Part shown: piece after piece, positions 1-6,074 of the stretch
Numbering within the stretch: the first letter of the stretch is position 1
How the letters are laid out: each line of letters opens with the position of its first letter
Assembly: GCA_023432565.1 (NCBI GenBank)
Contig: JAEYUL010000145.1
Location: 1 to 9,647, forward strand
DNA from: Actinomycetes bacterium
GTDB taxonomy: Bacteria > Actinomycetota > Actinomycetes > Actinomycetales > Cellulomonadaceae
DNA: 9,647 nucleotides
Direction: 5' to 3'
Translations under genes and position numbers: made by a program
Notes under the pieces: model-generated
Told to the model about the DNA's origin: nothing
The model's input: only the letters and a program-made list of their open reading frames with translations
Database searches by the model: none

Positions 1-240
1 CGGTGCAGGTGCCGCCGCGGGCGCCGAGGGAACGGTCGGTGCCGCCGCAGGGGCGGGGGCAGCGGGCGCCGTCTCGGCAGCGGGTGCGGGTGCGTCCACG
101 GGCGCCGCGGCGGGGACGGGCGCGGGACCCGGTGCGGGTGGCGGAGCCTGTGCGGGAGCGGGAGGCGGCACGGGCGCCGACGGCGCGGGCGCCGGCGGGG
201 GCCCGGCCGGGTTCGGGGGCACGGTGGCGTCGTCGGTCAC
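1..240 (-). CDS. N-terminal fragment of a probable MoxR-family AAA ATPase (Pro/Ala-rich leader only)
   Basis: This is an open frame of 80 codons with no stop that runs off the left edge. It starts with GTG at 240-238, which overlaps the TGA of the upstream DUF4350 gene by four bases (GTGA). A loose purine-rich stretch lies about 10 bases upstream. The visible protein begins VTDDATVPPNPAG and is then almost entirely Pro and Ala with a few Ser, Gly, Val and Thr, so it is a disordered N-terminal extension. No Walker A or other catalytic motif lies inside the window. The MoxR assignment is inference: in actinobacteria a DUF4129-DUF4350 pair is usually followed by a moxR gene and then a DUF58 gene, and MoxR proteins here often carry Pro/Ala-rich leaders. 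MoxR ATPases are thought to act as chaperone-like AAA proteins, often with von Willebrand-type partners. That the stretch is coding is fairly safe; the family is not shown directly. Confidence 0.6.
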   Translation of the reverse strand, partial: MTDDATVPPNPAGPPPAPAPSAPVPPPAPAQAPPPAPGPAPVPAAAPVDAPAPAAETAPAAPAPAAAPTVPSAPAAAPAP

Positions 241-1430
241 GATCGGTGAACCTCGCTCTCCAGGTCGTCCAGGTACGCGGCCAGGCGAGCCAGGCCGGGG
301 TCGTCGTGCGGTGGTGGTCCGTACAGCAGGTCGGCGACGGCATGCGCGTCGCGTCCGGTCGCGCGGGCGATCGCGTCGACGAGCGCCGCCGCGTCGGCCG
401 ATCTCGGCAGTCCGAGTCGAGCGGCGCAGCGTGCGGCGGCTGCCGCACGCAACGCCGCGGCGGCGTGGCCGTGCGCGCGAGCACGGCGGTAGAGGCGGCC
501 CCGTCCGCGCGTCGTCTCGCCGGAGCGCACGACGACCGGCAGCGGCTCCACCACGAGCCGACCGAAGCGGCGCCCGCGCCACACGGCGGCGACGAGCGCC
601 ACGACGACCAGCATGCCGACGAGCGGGTCGATCCAGGGCGGCATGGTCGAGACGAGCGACTCCTCGTCGGAGGACGAACCGGTCCACGGGTCCTGCCAGG
701 AGGGGATGTACCAGACCAGGTGGTCGTCCCGGCCCAGGACGCGCAGCACGAGCGCCGCGTTGCCGGCGGTCGCCAGCGAGCGGTTCGTGAGCGGCTCGGC
801 ACTGGACAGGACCGCGACCCGGCGGCCGTCGACCTGCGTCACGGCGTACGCGCCCGTGCCCTCCGGCTCGCCCGGGGCGGGGAAGCAGAACGTCGCGTCG
901 GCGGGCCCGGACAGGGTGCCGCCCGCGACGATCGCACCCGCTGCGAGCGCGTCGGGGTCGTCGCACGAGGCGCTGCGCGGCGCATCGACCTCGTCCGTCC
1001 ACCCCGCCTCGACACCCGCGATCACGGACGCCGCCCATGGCGCGTCCACGAGCACGAGATCGGACTGGAGGTCGGTCAGGGCCGAGACCTGGTCGTCCGT
1101 CAGGGCGGTGTCCCGCATGACGGCGACCGTGACACCCCGTGCGTCCGCGGCGAGCACGTCGGCGAACCGCTGCGTGTACTCGACGTCGACGCCGTGACGC
1201 TCCAGGATCTGCGCGACCGCGCGTGCCCCGACGCTCTGCGGGTTGTCAGGGGCCAGTGGCGTGGCCGACGTGCGGGGCTCGGGCAGGGCGGCGAGCAGAC
1301 CGATCAGGACGAGCAGCGCGCCGATCGCGAGCGGGAACCGCGCGCGCCGCCAGCGCCGGGACGCCCGCGAGCGCGTCGTGGTGCCGTCGCCGACGATGCC
1401 GGGGGCCTGCGCGGCGGTGAGCGTCGTCAT
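237..1430 (-). CDS. DUF4350 domain-containing membrane protein
   Basis: The 397-residue protein has a basic cytoplasmic N-terminus (residues 1-32), a first membrane segment at about 33-50 (FPLAIGALLVLIGLLAALPE), an extracytoplasmic DUF4350 domain at about 55-260, a second membrane segment at about 266-285, and a cytoplasmic Arg/Ala-rich helical tail. The family signature is visible as TPLAPDNPQSVGARAVAQILERHGVDV near residues 57-83. Two cysteines, C156 and C182, lie in the outside domain and could form a disulfide. The tail ends with a VDAIARATGRDAHAVADLLYG segment typical of actinobacterial members. The ATG at 1430-1428 overlaps the upstream TGA by four bases (ATGA), and the stop overlaps the next gene in the same way, so translation is probably coupled on both sides. 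Biochemical function is unknown. The family recurs beside DUF4129 and MoxR genes, which suggests one membrane-associated complex; that part is inference. Confidence 0.9.
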   Translation of the reverse strand: MTTLTAAQAPGIVGDGTTTRSRASRRWRRARFPLAIGALLVLIGLLAALPEPRTSATPLAPDNPQSVGARAVAQILERHGVDVEYTQRFADVLAADARGVTVAVMRDTALTDDQVSALTDLQSDLVLVDAPWAASVIAGVEAGWTDEVDAPRSASCDDPDALAAGAIVAGGTLSGPADATFCFPAPGEPEGTGAYAVTQVDGRRVAVLSSAEPLTNRSLATAGNAALVLRVLGRDDHLVWYIPSWQDPWTGSSSDEESLVSTMPPWIDPLVGMLVVVALVAAVWRGRRFGRLVVEPLPVVVRSGETTRGRGRLYRRARAHGHAAAALRAAAAARCAARLGLPRSADAAALVDAIARATGRDAHAVADLLYGPPPHDDPGLARLAAYLDDLESEVHRS

Positions 1431-2137
1431 CGGGGCACCGCCGCGACGGGGCCACGTGGTCCGCTCGTGCCGGCAGCTGCCGGACGCGCGTCACCGATCG
1501 CGGCGGCCCAGGCTCGCAGGCGTGCGTCGTCGCTCTCCTCGGCGGTGCGTCCGCCGTACGCGACGTCGTCGAACAGGGCACCCGCGGCCGCCAGCTCAGC
1601 GGCGACTCCCGGCAGGCGGGCTCCGGCGTCCAGGGTCGCCTCGTGCGCGGTGCGGCCGGGGCGCTCGTCGAGCACGGCACGCTCCTCGAGGTCGCGCACC
1701 ACCGAGCGGAACCGCTCGAGCACGGCGCTGTCCCAGTCGCCCGCACGTGCCGCCGCGTCGGCGGCCGCGCGCAGCTGGGCGGCCGTGCGCTCGTCGTCGT
1801 GCGCCAGGACGGCACGCGACGCGGACGCGCGTCCGCTGCGCACCGGGCCGGCGACCCACCACGCGATCAGCAGCGCGAGCGCGATCCCACCACCGACGAC
1901 GAGCGCGATCATCGGCCCGTCGAGGTGCACGCTGTCCTGCACGTCGTTGAACTGCTGCTGCAACCACTCGAGGAGGCGCTGCAGCAGCGAGCGCTGGTCG
2001 GAGTACTCCGGCCGGGCCAGCTCCTCGAGCGCCCACCGTCGCGCGGTCTCGGCGTCGGGTGTCACGGGCGGCTCGGCGCCGGCGACCGCCCGCAGGGCGC
2101 CGTCGGCCGCACGGGCGACGAGTGCCGCTGGGGTCAC
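1427..2137 (-). CDS. DUF4129 domain-containing membrane protein
   Basis: The 236-residue protein starts with GTG (2137-2135), with a GGAG element at 2149-2146 placed 8 bases upstream. An N-terminal helical segment (ARRWALEELARPEYSDQ, about 32-48, then LLQRLLEWLQQQF) precedes a single membrane span at about 76-97. The C-terminal cytoplasmic DUF4129 domain spans about 115-215, with the hallmark order ERFRSVVRDLEERAVLDERPGRTAHE, then LPGVAAEL, then ALFDDVAYGG near residue 195. Elsewhere DUF4129 is often fused to or encoded beside transglutaminase-like, DUF58 and MoxR proteins. Its role is not established, although membrane or envelope maturation is often suggested. The start overlaps the TGA of the gene before it and the stop overlaps the DUF4350 start, each by four bases. 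The Pro/Ala-rich last 20 residues look disordered. Confidence 0.9.
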   Translation of the reverse strand: MTPAALVARAADGALRAVAGAEPPVTPDAETARRWALEELARPEYSDQRSLLQRLLEWLQQQFNDVQDSVHLDGPMIALVVGGGIALALLIAWWVAGPVRSGRASASRAVLAHDDERTAAQLRAAADAAARAGDWDSAVLERFRSVVRDLEERAVLDERPGRTAHEATLDAGARLPGVAAELAAAGALFDDVAYGGRTAEESDDARLRAWAAAIGDARPAAAGTSGPRGPVAAVPR

Positions 2138-3486
2138 GCGGCCTGCTCCGCGGCACGCTGCAGCTCGATGTCGAGCCCCTCACGACGCATGCGCGTGTCG
2201 ATGTAGAGCAGGGCGACGACCGAGGACATGAACACGGTCGTGAGCGTGAGCGCCAGGATCTCGCCGACCGAGCTCGCCGCGATCGCGCCGACGCTCAGCG
2301 CGTCGGCGCCGGGCATGACGAACATGAGCACCAGGGTGACCGGGTACTGGATGATCTCGGCGGCGATCCTCACCAGCACGCTCGTCAGCAGGTAGATGCC
2401 GAACAGTCGCCAGAAGCTGCCGCGCGTCAGGCGCCACGCGCGCGCGACGGTCGGCCAGAACCGTCGCTCCTCGAGCATGAGGGCCGGCGGGACGAGCAGC
2501 GTGCGCACCGTGATCCACACGCCGCCGACCACGAGGCCGAGGACGGCGACGATCACGACGAGCGCGAACGCGCCCCAGCTCTCGGCGCGGGCGAGCAGGA
2601 CGGCCACGCCGACGAGCGCCCCGACCGCCACCGTGGACGCCAGGCCGAGCAGGAACGTGAAGCCGATGACGTGCCAGACCCTGCTCGAGCGCAGCACCTC
2701 GGAGAGCGTGACCTTGCGTCCGATCACGGAACGGCTCACGGAGACGATGAGCAGCCCCGTCAGCGCGGTCGACGCGAGCGCCGAGACCGGCAGCGTGACC
2801 GCCTGGGCGAGCGTGGCGCCCAGGAGCGACGTCGAGTAGCCGTCGAAGCCGCTGTCGATCGACTGCGAGTCGGCCCAGCCGGTCACCTCGCCGGCGAGGA
2901 TCCCGCCGATGTACCAGGTGAGGACCGCCTTGATCAGCACGGCGACCGCGATGACCATGAGCGAGAGCCCGAACATGACACTCGGGTTGGCGCGCACGGC
3001 GCGGAACGCGCCGTCGAGGATCTCGCCGAGGTTGAGCGGGCGCAGCGGGATGATCCCGGGCCGCGCCGCGGGCGGCTGCCACGCGGCTGGTCCGTAGCCC
3101 GGAGCCACGGGCCCGTAACCGGCAGGACCCTGGGCGTACGGCGGCTGCGGGTACGGCTGCGCAGGGCCGTAGCCCGGCTGCGGCCCGTACCCGGGCTGGC
3201 CGTACCCCGCCTGGCCGTACCCCGCCTGGCCGTACGGTGCCGGCTGTCCCTGCGGCGTCGGCGCCGGCGGCGTCGGCCGGTCCCACGAGCCAGCCGCGGG
3301 CGCCTGCCCGTCGGGCGCGGGCACAGGAGCTGCCCCCCACGAGCCGGGTGCGGCAGGCGGGGCGGCCTCCTGAGCGGGTGCCGCAGGCTGGTCCGGCTGG
3401 TCCGGCTGGTCCGGGCGAGCCGGGGGAGGAGGCGTGCCGGGGGCAGCCCACGTCGGGGTCTGGTCGGCGTCCTGCGGGCCCGTCAT
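2134..3486 (-). CDS. Pro/Gly/Tyr-rich polytopic membrane protein (glycerophosphoryl diester phosphodiesterase membrane-domain type)
   Basis: The 450-residue protein begins at ATG 3486-3484, with GAGGGAG about 10 bases upstream. Residues 1-143 are disordered: three PDQ repeats (about 25-33), Pro/Ala stretches, then GYGQ/GYGP repeats at about 84-133. The membrane part starts with the family signature IIPLRPLNLGEILDGAFRAVRANP (145-168). It has about six hydrophobic segments near 170-194, 224-250, 272-298, 305-332, 360-388 and 405-428. Other recognisable motifs are PPALMLEERRFWPTVARAWRLTRGSFWR and the C-terminal LLYIDTRMRREGLDIEL. Database names for this family refer to a membrane domain also found attached to some phosphodiesterases. 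No catalytic phosphodiesterase domain is present, so enzyme activity should not be assumed. It is the first gene of the minus-strand operon, overlaps the DUF4129 gene by four bases and diverges from mtrA. Its function is unknown; a scaffold or transport role is only a guess. Confidence 0.85.
   Translation of the reverse strand: MTGPQDADQTPTWAAPGTPPPPARPDQPDQPDQPAAPAQEAAPPAAPGSWGAAPVPAPDGQAPAAGSWDRPTPPAPTPQGQPAPYGQAGYGQAGYGQPGYGPQPGYGPAQPYPQPPYAQGPAGYGPVAPGYGPAAWQPPAARPGIIPLRPLNLGEILDGAFRAVRANPSVMFGLSLMVIAVAVLIKAVLTWYIGGILAGEVTGWADSQSIDSGFDGYSTSLLGATLAQAVTLPVSALASTALTGLLIVSVSRSVIGRKVTLSEVLRSSRVWHVIGFTFLLGLASTVAVGALVGVAVLLARAESWGAFALVVIVAVLGLVVGGVWITVRTLLVPPALMLEERRFWPTVARAWRLTRGSFWRLFGIYLLTSVLVRIAAEIIQYPVTLVLMFVMPGADALSVGAIAASSVGEILALTLTTVFMSSVVALLYIDTRMRREGLDIELQRAAEQAA
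3196..3235. repeat. 15-bp in-frame tandem repeat (GYGQ region)
   Basis: The 15-mer ctggccgtaccccgc occurs twice in full (3196-3210, 3211-3225), followed by the first 10 bases of a third copy (3226-3235). Read on the minus strand it encodes the AGYGQ unit of the disordered N-terminus. The unit is a multiple of three, so copy-number change would keep the reading frame. Confidence 0.85.
3388..3414. repeat. 9-bp in-frame tandem repeat (PDQ x3)
   Basis: Three identical copies of ctggtccgg stand head to tail and encode Pro-Asp-Gln three times on the minus strand, near residues 25-33 of the membrane protein. Exact identity at the DNA level suggests recent expansion by slippage. Confidence 0.85.
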
Positions 3487-3655
3487 CGTGGCGTGGCTCC
3501 CTCACGTCCGTGCCGGGCACGTCCCGGTCCCTGGCGCGCGGCGGGGCCGAGCGCGCCCTCATCGTGCCACGGCGCACGTCGCCGCAGGACGGTTCCACCC
3601 GGACGCGCGCACAGGTTCGCCCGGAGCGCACGGCCGGCGATGCGACAATGCCGCC
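3487..3655. promoter_or_regulatory. Divergent intergenic region between the DUF4129/DUF4350 operon and mtrA
   Basis: These 169 bases carry no gene that I can support and must hold the promoters of both divergent operons. For the minus strand, a weak extended -10-like element (TGG then CACGAT, reverse complement of 3561-3569) would place a start near 3554. No good -35 hexamer was found for it. The plus-strand mtrA promoter is listed separately. I found no convincing direct repeat that would mark an MtrA or other regulator site. Confidence 0.5.
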
Positions 3656-3656
3656 A
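3641..3656 (+). promoter_or_regulatory. Putative extended -10 promoter giving a leaderless mtrA mRNA
   Basis: The sequence TGC-GACAAT (3641-3649) fits an extended -10 element (TGn then TAnAAT, with one mismatch at the first base). It is followed by the 6-base spacer gccgcc and then the A of the mtrA ATG at 3656. If transcription starts at that A, the hexamer sits exactly at -12 to -7. No Shine-Dalgarno sequence lies before this ATG, which fits leaderless translation, a common mode in actinobacteria. No clear -35 element is visible, which an extended -10 can tolerate. This is inference from spacing and sequence only. Confidence 0.45.
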
Positions 3657-4339
3657 TGAAGGGACGCGTGCTGGTGGTCGACGACGACATCGCGCTTGCC
3701 GAGATGATCGGCATCGTGCTGCGGTCCGAGGGCTTCGACCCGGTGTTCTGCGAGGACGGCGACGAGGCGTTGGCGGTCTTCCGGCAGACCCAGCCCGACC
3801 TCGTCCTGCTCGACCTCATGCTGCCCGGCAAGGACGGCAACGAGGTGTGCCGCCTCATCCGTGCGGAGTCGGGCGTGCCGATCGTGATGCTGACGGCCAA
3901 GAGCGACACGGTCGACGTGGTGCTCGGCCTGGAGTCGGGCGCGGACGACTACATCTCCAAGCCGTTCAAGCCCAAGGAGCTCGTCGCCCGGGTCCGCGCA
4001 CGCCTGCGCCGGACCGACGAGCCCGCGCCCGAGCACCTGAGCATCGGGGACGTCACGATCGACGTGCCCGGCCACCGCGTCGAGCGCGCCGGCCAACCGG
4101 TCTCCCTCACCCCGCTCGAGTTCGACCTGCTCGTCGCCCTGGCGCGCAAGCCGTGGCAGGTGTTCACGCGCGAGGTGCTGCTCGAGAAGGTGTGGGGCTA
4201 CCGGCACGCTGCGGACACGCGCCTGGTCAACGTGCACGTGCAGCGCCTGCGCAGCAAGATCGAGAACGACCCGGAGCAGCCGGAGATCGTCGTGACCGTG
4301 CGGGGCGTCGGCTACAAGGCGGGCGTGACGCCTCCGTGA
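3656..4339 (+). CDS. mtrA: MtrA, OmpR-family DNA-binding response regulator
   Basis: The 227-residue protein is the response regulator of the MtrAB two-component system. In actinobacteria this system controls cell division, cell-wall remodelling and, in mycobacteria, replication-linked genes. The receiver domain (1-118) shows the acidic cluster D9-D11, phospho-acceptor D53 in LLDLMLPG (equivalent to D56 of Mycobacterium tuberculosis MtrA), T80 in VMLTAK, Y99 and K102. The stretch SGVPIVMLTAKSDTVDVVLG followed by LESGADDYISKPFKPKELVARVRARLRR is nearly identical to known MtrA. The winged-helix domain (about 126-221) includes SLTPLEFDLLVALARKP, VWGYRHAADTRLVNVHVQRLRSKIE and the end VRGVGYKAG. 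I chose ATG 3656 because it matches the family start; longer in-frame readings upstream lack homology. mtrB follows after about 30 bases. There is no ribosome binding site, and a -10-like element ends 7 bases before the ATG. Confidence 0.97.
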   Translation: MKGRVLVVDDDIALAEMIGIVLRSEGFDPVFCEDGDEALAVFRQTQPDLVLLDLMLPGKDGNEVCRLIRAESGVPIVMLTAKSDTVDVVLGLESGADDYISKPFKPKELVARVRARLRRTDEPAPEHLSIGDVTIDVPGHRVERAGQPVSLTPLEFDLLVALARKPWQVFTREVLLEKVWGYRHAADTRLVNVHVQRLRSKIENDPEQPEIVVTVRGVGYKAGVTPP

Positions 4340-4356
4340 CGTCGGTCGTACTCGTC

Positions 4357-4362
4357 GGGGGG
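4357..4362 (+). promoter_or_regulatory. Shine-Dalgarno sequence deciding the mtrB start
   Basis: A run of six G lies 8 bases before the GTG at 4371. The upstream in-frame GTG at 4362 overlaps the last G of this run and has no usable site of its own, so 4371 is the preferred start. Confidence 0.5.
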
Positions 4363-4370
4363 TGCCTGCG

Positions 4371-6074
4371 GTGCCGCGACTGAAGGGGACCGGCCGGCTG
4401 CTGCGGGCGCGGGCGGCCCGGCGGCTGCGTCGCTGGGCCCACGCGTGGCGCTCCTCCCTGCAGGTCCGCGTCATCACCTCGACCCTCGCGATGGGGCTCG
4501 TCGCCCTGGGGGCGATCGGGCTCTACGTCGGCGAGCTCATGAAGGAAGGGCTGTTCACCGGGCGCGTCGAGCAGCTGCTCGCGGAGAGCGCGCGGGGGAC
4601 GAGCCAGGCCCAGAAGACGTTCGACTCCTCGAACGCGCAGACGGCCTCGGACGTCCAGCGCCTGCTGCAGGACGTGGCGACCGCGCAGGGTTCCGGCGGT
4701 GCCGGCGAGCGTGAGGTCTTCCTGCTCCGCGCCCCGGGTGAGTCCTCGGCGGACTCGGTCGGCAACGCCGCCTCGGCGCGCGGCCTGATCCCGCTCGTCA
4801 CCCCCGAGCTGCAGCGCGCGACCGCCGAGGGCGGGCAGCACTGGCAGTCGGTGGCCTGGGAGGTCGACGGCCGGGTCGAGCCCGCGGTCATGATCGGGCA
4901 GGACGTGGACGTCCCGTTCGCGGGCACCTACCAGCTCTTCTTCCTCTACAGCCTGCAGGCCGAGCAGGAACGGCTGGACTTCCTGCTGAGCACGCTCGCC
5001 GCCGCGGCCGCCGCGCTCGTCGTCCTGCTCGGCGGCATGACCTGGCTGGTGACGCGCCAAGCCGTGCGGCCCGTGCGGCGCGCGGCCGAGGTGGCTGAGC
5101 GGTTGGCCGACGGGCACCTCGCCGAACGCATGCCCGTGCACGGCGAGGACGAGATGGCGACGCTCGCGAGCTCGTTCAACGAGATGGCAGCGAGCCTGCA
5201 GGACCAGATCCGCCGGATGGAGGAGCTGTCCGCACTGCAGCGTCGGTTCGTCTCCGACGTGTCGCACGAGCTGCGCACGCCGCTGACGACGATCCGGATG
5301 GCCGGCGAGGTGATCCACGCGTCGCGTGACGACTTCGACCCGGCGGTCAAGCGCTCGGCGGAGCTCCTCGCCACGCAGCTCGACCGGTTCGAGGACCTGC
5401 TGGCCGACCTGCTCGAGATCAGCCGGTTCGACGCCGGCGCGGCGGTTCTCGACGCCGACTCACGCGATGTGCGCGACGTGGTGCTGGCGGCCGTCGAGCA
5501 CACGTTCCCGCTCGCGGCCCGCCGCGGTTCGTGGCTCAGCGTGGACCTCTCGCAGACCGAGTGCGTCGCGGACATCGACCCACGGCGCGTCGAGCGCGTC
5601 CTGCGCAACCTGCTCGTCAACGCGGTCGAGCACGCCGAGGGGAGCGCGGTCGAGATCACGGTCGGGGCGGACCGCTACGCGGTCGCGGTCACCGTGCGCG
5701 ACCACGGCGTCGGCATGACCGCCGACGAGGCGCTGCACGTCTTCGACCGCTTCTGGCGCGCCGACCCCGCGCGTGCGCGCACCACCGGCGGGACCGGGCT
5801 CGGGCTGGCGATCGCCCTCGAGGACGCCCACCTGCACGGCGGCTGGCTCGAGGCGTGGGGCAGGCCGGGCCGGGGCGCGTGCTTCCGGCTGACGCTGCCG
5901 CGCCGTGCCGGCATCCGGCTCACCGACTCCCCGCTCCCGCTCGTCCCGGACGAGCCGCCGGCGCCGGACCCTGTGACGCAGGTCGTCGCACGGCCGCGCA
6001 CCGACCCGGCCGCCCTGCCCGACCTGGTCGACGACCACCCCGACCCGACCCCGCAGCGACAGGAGGTCCGATGA
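4371..6074 (+). CDS. mtrB: MtrB, membrane sensor histidine kinase
   Basis: The protein is 567 residues from GTG 4371, or 570 from GTG 4362. It has a basic N-terminus, membrane span 1 at about 34-54 (VITSTLAMGLVALGAIGLYVG), an extracytoplasmic sensor region of about 150 residues, and span 2 at about 203-227. HAMP covers about 228-280, with a DEMATLASSFNEMAASL signature. The dimerisation domain carries the phospho-accepting H299 in FVSDVSHELRTPLTTIRM. The ATPase domain has its N box at RNLLVNAVEH (N417), G1 box DHGVG at D444, F box VFDRFWRADPAR, and G2 box GGTGLGL at 473-479. The last 60 residues are a Pro/Asp-rich tail. MtrB phosphorylates MtrA and is known to bind LpqB through its outside domain. 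All catalytic motifs are intact. The stop overlaps the lpqB ATG by four bases (ATGA), so the two are probably coupled. Confidence 0.95.
   Translation: MPRLKGTGRLLRARAARRLRRWAHAWRSSLQVRVITSTLAMGLVALGAIGLYVGELMKEGLFTGRVEQLLAESARGTSQAQKTFDSSNAQTASDVQRLLQDVATAQGSGGAGEREVFLLRAPGESSADSVGNAASARGLIPLVTPELQRATAEGGQHWQSVAWEVDGRVEPAVMIGQDVDVPFAGTYQLFFLYSLQAEQERLDFLLSTLAAAAAALVVLLGGMTWLVTRQAVRPVRRAAEVAERLADGHLAERMPVHGEDEMATLASSFNEMAASLQDQIRRMEELSALQRRFVSDVSHELRTPLTTIRMAGEVIHASRDDFDPAVKRSAELLATQLDRFEDLLADLLEISRFDAGAAVLDADSRDVRDVVLAAVEHTFPLAARRGSWLSVDLSQTECVADIDPRRVERVLRNLLVNAVEHAEGSAVEITVGADRYAVAVTVRDHGVGMTADEALHVFDRFWRADPARARTTGGTGLGLAIALEDAHLHGGWLEAWGRPGRGACFRLTLPRRAGIRLTDSPLPLVPDEPPAPDPVTQVVARPRTDPAALPDLVDDHPDPTPQRQEVR
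6061..6067 (+). promoter_or_regulatory. Strong Shine-Dalgarno (AGGAGGT) for lpqB
   Basis: A full consensus AGGAGGT lies inside the last codons of mtrB, 3-4 bases before the lpqB ATG at 6071. It fixes that start and allows strong or independent initiation in addition to coupling. Confidence 0.85.

Noticed and set aside
3..2231. Long plus-strand open frame of 742 codons, Arg/Pro/Ala-rich
   Set aside because: It is antisense to three well-supported minus-strand genes with family signatures. It lacks any recognisable domain and is expected from the lack of A/T-rich stop codons in high-GC DNA.
3587..3597. GGAACC on the minus strand, resembling the -35 of an ECF sigma-factor promoter
   Set aside because: No matching -10 motif (CGTT or GTT type) lies 16-19 bases downstream.
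2059..4477. Long overlapping frames on both strands (774 and 765 codons) across the divergent promoter and mtrA
   Set aside because: They cross the mtrA gene and the intergenic region in the wrong frame, with Arg/His/Asp-rich composition typical of shadow frames.
5531..6070. In-frame extension of lpqB upstream to 5531
   Set aside because: The stretch is out of frame with mtrB, whose kinase motifs are intact there. The AGGAGGT site, ATG 6071 and the lipoprotein signal peptide fix the lpqB start.
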